Assembly: GCA_945861715.1 (NCBI GenBank)
Contig: CAMAVK010000001.1
Location: 124,001 to 188,000 of the forward strand
Length of the DNA stretch: 64,000 bases
Direction: 5' to 3'
Origin: Candidatus Woesearchaeota archaeon
GTDB lineage: Archaea; Nanobdellota; Nanobdellia; Woesearchaeales; GW2011-AR9
The number at the start of each line of letters is the position of its first letter. The stretch's first letter is position 1. Under the pieces are notes generated by a model, which worked only from the letters and a program-made list of their open reading frames with translations, did not search any database and had not been told where the DNA came from. The translations under genes and the position numbers were made by a program. Positions 18,189-27,955 of the stretch are shown in pieces.

Positions 18189-21100
18189 GGGTTGATGGTA
18201 GTAGTTATTATTCTACTCTTAATCCTATTACCCACCGCTTTGGCAATCCCTATTCAGTGTGAATCTCAATATACCCAAGCAGCTTGCCAAGGGTATGGTT
18301 GTGATTGGGTAGACAATCCTCAATTAATAGGAAGACTCATAGTCCACCATTATTCCTGTTCTGGTGGGGAAAAAGATGTCACTAGCAGTATTTCATCTGA
18401 TGGTGATTTTCTGTTTGAACGAGCTTTAGGAGTATATTTTGGTGATGGGGGGAAAAAAGATCGTTGTGGTGATCCAGTCCCCTATCCTATATCTCATACT
18501 TTTCTATTTGAGACATATACTGATACAACACTCAGTAATCTTTTTATGCTGCGAAAGGGAAGTGAATGGGCAACTTGGAACGGTTTACCCTATGGAGTAG
18601 CACAACAAAGAGGGTGTTATTTCATTTCTGAAGAAAAGGATGATAATGCTAATGATGCAGCATTAGTTCAGGCTCCCCTCGGTAAGACAATTGGGAACAT
18701 TCCAACCACAGCAGAAATCCTTTTCTTCGGTAAAAAAGATGATGAAACCCTCAGGCAAAATAGTCACCTTGGACTTTTTCCTAATAGGGATTATGATGCT
18801 GAAGGAAACGAGATGGATAGTGTTTCTGATAATCATGGGTGGTGTGGTATTAGAGCCGCTCAAATTTCTTCAAGCGATATGTATATCTGTCAACGGTCAG
18901 TTAGCAAACCAGAAGCCAAAGTATGGTATATCTGCGATAGAAATCATTTGACCAAGGACACGGGAAAATATTTACCTTATTATGTACCAAAAGATACTCC
19001 TCCAAATGAAGATGATGCTGCCGCCCCACCTACCCCTGCTGACGCACTTCCAACAAATGATCCCGCTATGGTTGGTTCTGCTCCAAGTGTTCTGGGTATA
19101 GGTGATGTAAAAATTGATCCTACATGGGGGATATCTTGTACCGAAAACGGAGTTGGAGAATATGTATGGGAACCACAGGAAATTACTTGTGAGATGAATC
19201 CAAAGCTATGTGCAACAACAAAAACGGGTTGCGAAGCAAACGGTTATTCATGGGGTGTTCAAGGTGTTACTGCAACCGAAGAACAAAATGCTTGCTGTGG
19301 AGATGATCCAGATGACTATGGACTTTTGAACCAAGCAGGTGATAGAATCTGTCTTCCTGTAAATGATAATAACTTTGCTGTTGGGAGTGCCAATAATATC
19401 TTCTCTGAAATGGTCTCAGGGCAAACTGCATCTTGTGTTGGCACAACCACTTGTTGGCTTGAAGCAAAATCATCAAACACCGCCGTAACAAATCCCACAT
19501 CTACTATTCTAACTATTCGAGCATCAGGTAAACTCCCTTTTGATATTGTGTCTGATAGTCAAATTTGGAGGGTCTGTGACGAAAGTTTAGGCGAGACGGC
19601 GATTACCAATACGGAAACTATCGAGCAAGCATCACGTGCGAGTGTTAACGGGTTATATTGTTTTAAAGAAGGTAATCATTGGTCTTGGGCACAATGCCGA
19701 TCACCGGAAGAATCTCCTGAATCCACCGGCAACGGACTGTCATCAATTCCTACTTCTATCAAAACTCGGTTTGCAGGTGACAATTTATATTCAATATTCC
19801 TAGATCCTTCCTTCACAAATACTCCTCGTGATTCATACACAATCAAACCCACCGATGCAGGTTTACATATGACTGAGTATTATGGACCTAATACTTATTT
19901 TGATTTTAGTGGATATACGGAATTAGATTTGTATATTCAACTCTATCTTCCCGAAAATGAGTTTCCTGCTACCCTTGAGCAATTGAAGACCATTTTACCA
20001 CTTGACATTAATATAAAGTTGTATGGACCTTCATCACCCGGCGAAGAACCTGTAATCTATCTCGATCAATTTATATTAGGTGACGTTGTAGGTACACCAT
20101 ATTGGAATACTCCACTTTTTGAAGGAGAAAACTACAAAGATAATTATCTTCATATCAAAGTACCAATTCCAAATAATTTAGAAGGCATTTCTCAACTAAG
20201 CATTACACCTTCATCTGGTATTTATATTAAAATAAAAAACATAAACTTAAACAAAGACACTCTCTCACCTATTTGTTCTGGTTTTGAAAGTGGAAAAGTT
20301 CCAACGAATTGGCTTATAGATTTCGACGATGCTAACAAAGACTTACCCGGTGAAAGAATGTGCACCTCTCAATTCGGCCCCAACGCATGGCTCGGTTACG
20401 ATGAAGTAAAAGATAATGACCAAGCCCATTGTTGCGGTGACGACGGCGCAGAATACTACTCCGGCGACAGCGCACCAATGGGCAATTCAGAAAATCCCGA
20501 TCCAGCATCATTAAGTCACTTTGGTTGCTTCAATGGCCAGCCAATTAAACATGGGGATAGTAGTGCATTGATTGATGTAGTATTAAATTATTCTTCTATC
20601 CAATATATTCCTCAAGATAACCCGATTCTTATCCAAACAAATTTAGGAGTAGCACGTGGTGATGTCAATCTGAATTTAAATCCGTTCGAGCCTACGCGCG
20701 AGTTCTTCTCAATTGAAATCCCTTCATCATGCATTCAACATTATGTAGGCAAAGATGGACTAAGTTGTCATGAGTGGAATTTAGCAAGGATGAAAGAAGT
20801 TTGGTGGCAACCTGGGTACAAGTACTCAGAGAATCCTAATCGCAAAGAGACCATTGATTATCTGGATGGTTATATTCTCGAAAAGAATTCCGGTAAAAGA
20901 GTAGGCACAATAGTCAGTGATCATGGTTTATTTACCTATCTTTTAACGGAAGAAGAGCTATTGGAATCATCTACAGGGCCATATAATTTAGTTTACTACA
21001 TAAATACCAAACCTGAAGCAGTATCATTAACCAACGCTTTTACTCTTCATGCAATTAAAGAAAGAAGTGTATTTCACTTTTCATGCTCATCATCTGAGTG

Positions 21101-23612
21101 CTTAATTCCTCTTCCTCCAACAACAAGCAATGTGTTTAATCCTAATCCTGGTCAATATGATCTTTATGTAATTCGAAATAATGGAATAACTAGTTTTGTG
21201 GGTAACAAGGGTTTAGATCCGTTTGACAATTACCAAGATTTAGGACATGCTCCTGCTGGTCCTTCCTCGCTCCTCGTACGTCGCGTCCCGAAACAAGTCA
21301 TCTTCTTTAATCCAAACGATGCCGACACGACGTTATCCGAAGCAGACAGAGCAAAGACACACGGATTCTATTCCTGTGGCCAATCAACCGAAATAATAGA
21401 TAATAATAATGATAAAGTCACCATCCAAGAAGCAAACCGTTGCCAAGTCCTCACTAATAATTTCTGCGCACCAAGCGTTTCAAATAAAGGAAAAACCCAA
21501 ATCAACAGCTGGGATACCAATCCAATCACCAGATTAGGCTACAAAGACCCAACAAACCAAGCAGACTTCGAAGACGGACTTGATTTATTAACTGAAGGTT
21601 TCCCAACTAAACAACTCGACCCTACTCTCCCCGACCTCACCTGGGGAGTACGAGACCGAACCACATTAGCAAAAGCCGTCCCTGCACGAAACATCTTACC
21701 TAATTCAGAATTCAAATACGACTCAACCCTCACCATTTCAGAACAACTAAGTGACTTGCCATATTGGACTATCTTCAAAGACGGCACACCAATTGGTCCT
21801 GAGAATGAACGCCAAGACGGTGAACATATTTTTGTTACATCTGCAAGTAATGTCAACAGCATTACTCTTCCACCCCAATATACACTAAGATCGGATCGAG
21901 TACCTATTGAACAGCTAGAGAGTTCAGAAAAATTCAATCTTATTTTCTCAGCATTTTCCACTTGCAAACCAAATTTAATATTACTAAAATCCGATGGCTC
22001 AAAAAGTACTGAGACTGAAGGATACAACATACTTGACGCATTACAACTAGCTATAGGTCAAAGAGTCGAGTTTACAAAAGAGTATATCGCAGCCTATGTA
22101 GAATTTTCAGCAGAAAACAGAGAGTGTAGGATTTCGGTCCCTAATCTCCAATATGTCTACAAGGACCAAGAACCAGCCGCATACACCGATGAGTCAGAAC
22201 TCACAAGATCAACCGAACCATCCCGTTCCGGCGTCTCCTGCTGTCCAAATAACGGCTGTTGGAATGGCTATGCCTGCGTGCAAGAATTTACCCAATCATC
22301 CTTCCTCGTGGAGAAAACAGGAAAAGATAACAAATACCGTTGCACCAAAGGCGAATGGACCAATGAACCAGTCAAGTACGATTGGCTAGGAAAAAATTAC
22401 GGATACTGCCCAGCAAAAACTGATTGCTTCGTATTAAGCTCCCTCAAACAAACTGAAGCCAGCACAATAGTAGGACTTCCAGACAAAGGACCTATAGATT
22501 TTTACAAAGGTTTCATCCCAATGTGTATCCCAGACAAAACCTTTATCCTCGATCACTTCTGTGACGCAGGAGATTGGACAAGTAGAACTGGTTACGTCGC
22601 AAGCGCCATGATGGATATAGCAAGCAATGAAGATACATATTCCCTATTCTGCGGTTTACCAACCCAAGTTGCAGGAAAAACCATCGAAATAGGTTCACTT
22701 GAAGAAGACGCCATTTTTGGCTCAGATGCAGTCGTGATTGAGAATGCGCCTGCCGGTGGGCTTATTGGTGAAGACACCCCCGCCGGTCCAATATCTGTAA
22801 CCGGTTGTTATCCCCAAATGATTGCTGCTGCAGGCGAACTTGTTCAAGAAAATGAAAACACCTGTATCAACAAAATGTGTGTCTTAAAAAAGAACGACGG
22901 CACAGTCTATTTCGCAACGAGTCTCAATCCAAATCCTGAAGAAGATATCGCAGAAGATCCAGCCGTAGATCCAAACATATTCAATCATCCATTCTTCAAA
23001 GCAGTCCAAGTTAATGACCCAAATGCGGTAAATTGTGGTGACATAAATGACGACAATTATCAAAAATGTCAAATCACAGGCGACCTCATTCCTGCTGAAA
23101 TGGGTATAAAATATTCACCCTCACTCAACATCACAATCTACGGACCAAATTTGGCTCCTCGTGGAATCCAAGCCGCATGGGGTGCATTAAAAACATTCTT
23201 TACCAGTCTCTTCGGCTCAAATAGAGATGCGGATTTAACTGAAGCACTCTTCCTCAACCACTCCAGAAACATCGACGGTGTTTATGTATTTAAATCACCA
23301 GAGAAAAACATCCAAGCCATCAAAGAGCGTATATCAAACGGACAGGGCTCCATCGTTATCAACGCCACATTTGATGGTTACACCACTCCGATCTGCCCGT
23401 ACACTGAGTATATTCGAAATATAGCTAAGGACAAACTTCCATGGCAAGCAGTGAGCGGTGAAGTATTAGAAGAAGCAGATCGTGGTCAAAGATTAAAATG
23501 CCAAGTAGATAGCGGTGTCCAACGCGTCGAGCTAACCACAAGCGCAAAAGAGTCAAACGATGCAAATAGTTTCTTTGGCGAACTAACAGCTAAATTAAGA
23601 GTGCAAGAATAA
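18174..23612 (+). CDS. Giant Cys-rich secreted surface protein (1,812 residues)
   Basis: An N-terminal signal peptide (about residues 1-26, LLLILLPTALA) leads into a mature protein with many cysteines. An early C-x(n)-C-GYGCDWV motif, and repeated motifs CCGDDPDDYG (near residue 373), CCGDDGAEYY (near 754) and CCPNNGCWNG (near 1,356) mark repeated disulfide-rich modules; the regions between look beta-rich. No C-terminal membrane anchor is evident, so it may be secreted or held by partners. I recognise no enzyme domain. It has its own promoter and starts the large plus-strand surface locus. Its 3' end abuts a truncated BRO-type gene with only one base between the two stops, suggesting a recombination junction. 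Confidence 0.8.
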   Translation: MGKYRGLMVVVIILLLILLPTALAIPIQCESQYTQAACQGYGCDWVDNPQLIGRLIVHHYSCSGGEKDVTSSISSDGDFLFERALGVYFGDGGKKDRCGDPVPYPISHTFLFETYTDTTLSNLFMLRKGSEWATWNGLPYGVAQQRGCYFISEEKDDNANDAALVQAPLGKTIGNIPTTAEILFFGKKDDETLRQNSHLGLFPNRDYDAEGNEMDSVSDNHGWCGIRAAQISSSDMYICQRSVSKPEAKVWYICDRNHLTKDTGKYLPYYVPKDTPPNEDDAAAPPTPADALPTNDPAMVGSAPSVLGIGDVKIDPTWGISCTENGVGEYVWEPQEITCEMNPKLCATTKTGCEANGYSWGVQGVTATEEQNACCGDDPDDYGLLNQAGDRICLPVNDNNFAVGSANNIFSEMVSGQTASCVGTTTCWLEAKSSNTAVTNPTSTILTIRASGKLPFDIVSDSQIWRVCDESLGETAITNTETIEQASRASVNGLYCFKEGNHWSWAQCRSPEESPESTGNGLSSIPTSIKTRFAGDNLYSIFLDPSFTNTPRDSYTIKPTDAGLHMTEYYGPNTYFDFSGYTELDLYIQLYLPENEFPATLEQLKTILPLDINIKLYGPSSPGEEPVIYLDQFILGDVVGTPYWNTPLFEGENYKDNYLHIKVPIPNNLEGISQLSITPSSGIYIKIKNINLNKDTLSPICSGFESGKVPTNWLIDFDDANKDLPGERMCTSQFGPNAWLGYDEVKDNDQAHCCGDDGAEYYSGDSAPMGNSENPDPASLSHFGCFNGQPIKHGDSSALIDVVLNYSSIQYIPQDNPILIQTNLGVARGDVNLNLNPFEPTREFFSIEIPSSCIQHYVGKDGLSCHEWNLARMKEVWWQPGYKYSENPNRKETIDYLDGYILEKNSGKRVGTIVSDHGLFTYLLTEEELLESSTGPYNLVYYINTKPEAVSLTNAFTLHAIKERSVFHFSCSSSECLIPLPPTTSNVFNPNPGQYDLYVIRNNGITSFVGNKGLDPFDNYQDLGHAPAGPSSLLVRRVPKQVIFFNPNDADTTLSEADRAKTHGFYSCGQSTEIIDNNNDKVTIQEANRCQVLTNNFCAPSVSNKGKTQINSWDTNPITRLGYKDPTNQADFEDGLDLLTEGFPTKQLDPTLPDLTWGVRDRTTLAKAVPARNILPNSEFKYDSTLTISEQLSDLPYWTIFKDGTPIGPENERQDGEHIFVTSASNVNSITLPPQYTLRSDRVPIEQLESSEKFNLIFSAFSTCKPNLILLKSDGSKSTETEGYNILDALQLAIGQRVEFTKEYIAAYVEFSAENRECRISVPNLQYVYKDQEPAAYTDESELTRSTEPSRSGVSCCPNNGCWNGYACVQEFTQSSFLVEKTGKDNKYRCTKGEWTNEPVKYDWLGKNYGYCPAKTDCFVLSSLKQTEASTIVGLPDKGPIDFYKGFIPMCIPDKTFILDHFCDAGDWTSRTGYVASAMMDIASNEDTYSLFCGLPTQVAGKTIEIGSLEEDAIFGSDAVVIENAPAGGLIGEDTPAGPISVTGCYPQMIAAAGELVQENENTCINKMCVLKKNDGTVYFATSLNPNPEEDIAEDPAVDPNIFNHPFFKAVQVNDPNAVNCGDINDDNYQKCQITGDLIPAEMGIKYSPSLNITIYGPNLAPRGIQAAWGALKTFFTSLFGSNRDADLTEALFLNHSRNIDGVYVFKSPEKNIQAIKERISNGQGSIVINATFDGYTTPICPYTEYIRNIAKDKLPWQAVSGEVLEEADRGQRLKCQVDSGVQRVELTTSAKESNDANSFFGELTAKLRVQE

Positions 23613-23613
23613 A

Positions 23614-23922
23614 CTATCCCTTCGGTGATGGAATAGATTGAATTAAACGTAAAAGTTGTTCTGTGGTTGCTACGTCAGTTAATCGTTGTTTCCCGTCTTC
23701 TGCCTCCATTTTCAACTGGTTACAATTTGTAACCGTTTGATTTCCCTCTTCTAACAGACGATGCTTTAACACCGTCCAATAATTTCTTGCTCCTTGGAAA
23801 TCACTTTCAGTCAAAACAGAAACCACATCAACAATCGAAAAATACCACTCTTCTTTATCTGCATCCCATATCGCACGTACCTTTTGATCTTGAAATAATC
23901 GAATGGCATTTTCTTTATTCAT
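23614..23922 (-). pseudogene. Truncated BRO-N family (antirepressor-like) protein
   Basis: The 102 residues match the N-terminal part of BRO-N/DinD-like proteins: RAIWDADKEEWYFSIVDVV, then NYWTVLKHRL, TNCNQLKM and TTEQLLRLIQSIPSPK. Full-length relatives continue well beyond the SIPSPK motif with roughly another 150 residues; here a stop follows immediately. The start is intact, with CAGGTGAT as SD about 6 nt upstream of the ATG and a TATA-like TTTATAAG further up. The break coincides with the end of the giant surface-protein gene. BRO-N proteins are typical of viruses and mobile elements, so this is probably a relic of transferred DNA. Confidence 0.75.
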
Positions 23923-24027
23923 AGTATCACCTGTTATACAAGACCAAAATCCTTCTTATAAACCTTAGTCGCGCCTGTCCTGTGCGGGAGTGGCTTCCAC
24001 CTCGCTTCTCATCCCCATAAACAAAGT

Positions 24028-24038
24028 AAATTTATAAC
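24028..24038 (+). promoter_or_regulatory. TATA box of the 897-residue pilin-like gene
   Basis: AAATTTATAAC lies 29 nt before the ATG at 24063, giving a near-leaderless transcript. Confidence 0.65.
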
Positions 24039-24062
24039 CCCCCCTCACCTACCAAACAAAAT

Positions 24063-26756
24063 ATGAGAAGTAACACAAGATGTATAGATCTAAGTACAAA
24101 CAAGGGTCAAGTAACTATCTTCATTATCGTAGGCATCATCGTCGCAGCTATTTTCTTCTTCGTTATCTCAACTACTACTGAAATCCAAAATGAAAAATTA
24201 CAATCTGAAAAAGAAAAAGTAGTAACCAAAGTCTTTCGCAAAGAAGCACTTCGAATTGCAGTTGACGATTGCTTAAAAGATGAAATGTCCCACGCATTAA
24301 TCGTACTTGGAAAACAAGGCGGAAAATTCTGGGCAGGTGAGCCCGGCGGAATCGAAGCATTTAATGACGGAATCAACGGCATCACCGTCGCATCCGCCGA
24401 GGGTGAATCCAAAGTCATGTATGGGATAACCAAAGGAACAGAAAAGTATCCATGTATTTCCAACCCAGCAGACCCCGCGGACCCCGCCGCATGTATCAAC
24501 TCCTACAAATTTCCCTCTCAAGCTTCTGACGTAGGCTACGGCGCAAGACCACTCTTAACCAAAGGGTACATAGAATCTCAACTCCAAGCCTACATGGTAG
24601 CAAAAGGCGGAACCTGTGTTGAACGAGTACTCAAAGAAAAGGTCGGCGCAGTCGACATCATCAATTCCGTTCCTAAAATTGAAGTATCACTCACTGACGA
24701 AGGCATCAACGTCAAAGCAAATTATGAAATGACATTAAGTATAGCGGGCGTTGAACAATTCGAACTCACTCAGTTTGATTTTACCTATCCAACTGCATTC
24801 AATAGATTCCTACGTGCCGCAGTCACCAACCCACTCAAGTGGGATTGGAAGTATGTTGATTTCAAATTTGATCAAGCAACACTTAACAAAGACAATATCA
24901 ATTTCCCCTTTGCGTCCCCCATTGACATCGTTGGAGCAGATTGTGTACAAGAAAATCCAATCATACCTCACAACCCGCTCTTCAATTGTCGAAAACCAAC
25001 CTTCCACGACGATTGGGACCAACTCCAAATCACAATGGTGAAACGAGAAATTCCCGACTCACACGGTGACGACCTCTTCCTATACACCATGCCAATAGAA
25101 ATGATTGCTCCTGGTGCAGAAGAAGCAGTAGACCAATACGAGTTTGTCATCGCAAGACAGAATCGCCCCCCCGCTTTAGATTACATATCACGAAATGCGT
25201 GCCCCGGAGAAAATGGATATGATTATTTAGTAATTCCTGGAAGTACTGACGTCGGAACAGATGGAACTCCATTGGGTGAAGTAAAGATAAGTTTTAATGC
25301 AAGAGACCCCGACGAGGATTCAGTGAGTGAAGAAGAAATAAAGTATCAATTCAGATCAAACCCCGATTCACCTTGGATAGGAGTTATCGAAAATCAATTT
25401 GATCTATCTCCTCTTTTACCTAACAATCCCCCTTTACGGGTAGTAGGAGATTTTACGTATTTTGATGTATCTTCTAAGGACAAACACGAAGCACGTGACG
25501 AGCAAGAAATAAAAATTTTCATTGACCAAGGGTTAAGTTCTTCATTAAAGGGTTCCCTGATGGCTGACACTTCAACAGTTGTAACATCCAGTGGAAATAA
25601 CGGTCCTCTCATTATTTCTCGAGAAGATCCTATTAAAATTACGTTGGAGTTGCCAGAACAGTCTGAAAGTAGAACAATTAAAAATTTAAAAGTAATATAC
25701 ACTAGTAAAACAATCCCCTTACATACTGAAGAGTTATTTAAGATTCAAGATTTAGAAACAAGTTTCGCATCTCCTCTTAGTGTTGGAATACCGGCTTCAA
25801 CGAGTGAGGAAAGCGGTTCAATGATTGAAGATTATCTTGTAGAGAGTAACATTATTGATATTAGTGGTAGCAAGTTAGCCTCTTTAGATATTGGAGACGG
25901 CACAATTGATGTTCAATATACTTCCTCATACTGTAATGGGGCATCGGATCAAATCGCAACCGTCTCAATTGATGTTAATGTAGTTGAATGTCTCGCTCAT
26001 GATAATCCAGATTATCCTTTCTCCTACCCATTCAATAACATTAAAGAAGAAACGTCTGAAGCCGGTAGTTCTCAATATTCCTTGAATCCTCCAGATGAAT
26101 CAAATCCTTTTACTGCTACTCACAGTTGTTGTATCACTCCAACTCCAGCAAACGCCGATACCAAAATTGGCCAAATTGCCGGACCAGAACAAGAGTGTGG
26201 TCAAAATGTTCCTGATTGTTATGGAAAAATACAAGGTCTTACAAAAGTTAATGATGATCCTAACTCCTTTGGAGGTTATGTATTAGAAAAACAATCAATT
26301 ATGTGTACGGGTAACCGCGGTAATTATTGCGATGGTTCAAGAAAATATGAGCTTGTAAGAAACGCCAAAGGACTAATGTTATGTGGAAAAAATAGTCAAA
26401 ATTGTATACGTAGTATCCCTACCGCATGCCAAAATAATCCTGCATACGGATATGTTGATACAAATAACGATAACAAATTGGATAGTTGGTGTAACGGAAA
26501 AATGGGTTGTGAGAAGCCATGTTCGGGGCCGGTTGTATACACAGGTGATGGCGCCGCTCTTAATATGATAGAAGTTAACAAGAAAGCTCAGAGAGATCCA
26601 TATTTCAAAGACAGTGATGCATTAAAATACTTCTGCGGCTGTGCAAATCACAACGAAAAATCATGCGATTCCAACTTCGACGGAACTTTTGGTGGAACCT
26701 GTAACGCAGGTGGCAATTGTATTGGTGATGATGAAGGAGATCCTGCTGCACCATGA
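24063..26756 (+). CDS. Large prepilin-like surface protein (897 residues)
   Basis: The N-terminus has the layout of an archaeal class III (prepilin) signal: a short leader ending in K14-G15, then Q16-VTIFIIVGIIVAAIFFF, a hydrophobic helix. In such proteins prepilin peptidase cuts before the helix, which packs into a filament core. The rest is a large extracellular part: beta-rich in the middle (with an acidic stretch NARDPDEDSVSEEEIKYQF) and Cys-rich near the C-terminus (ending CNAGGNCIGDDEGDPAAP). At ~900 residues it is far larger than a usual pilin and could be a tip or adhesin subunit. Its TGA overlaps the next ATG (ATGA at 26753). Confidence 0.75.
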   Translation: MRSNTRCIDLSTNKGQVTIFIIVGIIVAAIFFFVISTTTEIQNEKLQSEKEKVVTKVFRKEALRIAVDDCLKDEMSHALIVLGKQGGKFWAGEPGGIEAFNDGINGITVASAEGESKVMYGITKGTEKYPCISNPADPADPAACINSYKFPSQASDVGYGARPLLTKGYIESQLQAYMVAKGGTCVERVLKEKVGAVDIINSVPKIEVSLTDEGINVKANYEMTLSIAGVEQFELTQFDFTYPTAFNRFLRAAVTNPLKWDWKYVDFKFDQATLNKDNINFPFASPIDIVGADCVQENPIIPHNPLFNCRKPTFHDDWDQLQITMVKREIPDSHGDDLFLYTMPIEMIAPGAEEAVDQYEFVIARQNRPPALDYISRNACPGENGYDYLVIPGSTDVGTDGTPLGEVKISFNARDPDEDSVSEEEIKYQFRSNPDSPWIGVIENQFDLSPLLPNNPPLRVVGDFTYFDVSSKDKHEARDEQEIKIFIDQGLSSSLKGSLMADTSTVVTSSGNNGPLIISREDPIKITLELPEQSESRTIKNLKVIYTSKTIPLHTEELFKIQDLETSFASPLSVGIPASTSEESGSMIEDYLVESNIIDISGSKLASLDIGDGTIDVQYTSSYCNGASDQIATVSIDVNVVECLAHDNPDYPFSYPFNNIKEETSEAGSSQYSLNPPDESNPFTATHSCCITPTPANADTKIGQIAGPEQECGQNVPDCYGKIQGLTKVNDDPNSFGGYVLEKQSIMCTGNRGNYCDGSRKYELVRNAKGLMLCGKNSQNCIRSIPTACQNNPAYGYVDTNNDNKLDSWCNGKMGCEKPCSGPVVYTGDGAALNMIEVNKKAQRDPYFKDSDALKYFCGCANHNEKSCDSNFDGTFGGTCNAGGNCIGDDEGDPAAP

Positions 26757-27853
26757 CAGCCTCCCCCCTCAAATTCACCCTCGTACTCCTCCTCCCCCTC
26801 CTCATAATCCCATTAGCCCAAGCATTAGCCCAAGCAACCACATCATCAACAGGTTGTTTTCTCTACGAGGACTCCCCCTATTATTGTAAGGACATCTCCG
26901 AGTCCCAAGCAAAAGAAGAATGTAATTTGCAAGGGTGTAACCTACAAACCGTCTACAAACAACAGTTCTGCGCAACTTTACCTAAAGAAATCTCCTGCGC
27001 AAAAGTACTCTGTAAAAGCACATGTACGACTATCCCCGCGCAAGACTGTACTGCAGGAGCAGTTCCAACCGGAGAAGAAAGTCTCTGGTGCCAACCTGGG
27101 TGCTGCAAATACCAATCTCTTGAAGATACCATCTGTATTGGAACAGTCAATCGGAACAGCTGCCTTCAAACCGCTAAAAGTGGTCAAGCAACAACATACG
27201 AATACCTTCCCACTTCAACCTCATGCACTCTTGAATGCAATCGCGGTTTAACAAATAGCATCAAAGGAACAATTAACAGCTCAAAAACATCAATACAAAC
27301 CAAAACCAACCCACCCTCTGACTCTCAACCACCAAGTACCGATTCACCCATGACCACTATCTTCCTCAGCATTCTCATTTTCATCATTCTTGCAACAGCA
27401 TTAGTCATCTTCAAAATTATGCAAGCAAAAAAATCAACATCAACAAAAACAAAACAAAAATCCTACGCGGAGAATGATCCTGGAGAAAAAATTCAACAAA
27501 CACAACCAGCAACACATCACCCAATCAACCCAACACCTCAAATAAACGAAGTAGAGCAATCCCATCATCCATCTAAAAAAGCGCATGAGCTCAATCGTCT
27601 CCACGCCTTTGAAAATTTTAAACCAAATCATCATGAAACAAACAAATCTGCATTTAATAAACTAAATAAAATCAACGAATCAAAACGGACATCAATAGAA
27701 AGATTAGCCGACCTCAATAAAGATAATCCAAACTCCAAAAACACAACCAAGAGTGCATTCAACAAAGAAAAAAATACTTCCACACAAACCAAAGAACCAA
27801 AAAAGAGTTCCCTAGATGACCTACGTAAAATCGCCAGCAAAAAAAGAGAATAA
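26753..27853 (+). CDS. Cys-rich single-pass membrane protein with basic cytoplasmic tail
   Basis: Signal peptide (about residues 1-27), a Cys-rich ectodomain (GCFLYEDSPYYC, GCCKYQSLEDTIC) similar to the start of the 2,037-residue protein encoded next, a Thr/Pro/Ser-rich stalk, one membrane helix near residues 200-222, and a ~140-residue polar tail. The tail repeats a short amphipathic motif (AFNKLNKINES, SIERLADLNKD, SLDDLRKIASK) also found in the next protein's tail. The ATG overlaps the preceding stop (ATGA), so translation is coupled. I recognise no known family. Topology suggests a receptor-like link between the surface layer and a cytoplasmic partner. Confidence 0.75.
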   Translation: MTASPLKFTLVLLLPLLIIPLAQALAQATTSSTGCFLYEDSPYYCKDISESQAKEECNLQGCNLQTVYKQQFCATLPKEISCAKVLCKSTCTTIPAQDCTAGAVPTGEESLWCQPGCCKYQSLEDTICIGTVNRNSCLQTAKSGQATTYEYLPTSTSCTLECNRGLTNSIKGTINSSKTSIQTKTNPPSDSQPPSTDSPMTTIFLSILIFIILATALVIFKIMQAKKSTSTKTKQKSYAENDPGEKIQQTQPATHHPINPTPQINEVEQSHHPSKKAHELNRLHAFENFKPNHHETNKSAFNKLNKINESKRTSIERLADLNKDNPNSKNTTKSAFNKEKNTSTQTKEPKKSSLDDLRKIASKKRE

Positions 27854-27921
27854 TCATAAATCAACGGATAAACTAGAATTCTTCCAAATTCCCTCTCAAA
27901 TCCCTCCTCTAAAGCTCGATA

Positions 27922-27933
27922 GGTTTATAAATC
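27922..27933 (+). promoter_or_regulatory. TATA box of the 2,037-residue protein gene
   Basis: GGTTTATAAATC is centred 28 nt before the ATG at 27956; no SD is present, so the transcript is probably leaderless. Confidence 0.7.
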
Positions 27934-27955
27934 ATGAAAGCTTGTTTTCTCCTAG

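Noticed and set aside
23965-24015. tRNA or small RNA gene in the gap after the BRO-N fragment
   Set aside because: Only a weak imperfect hairpin around GTGGCTTCCAC; no T-loop or anticodon arm could be built.
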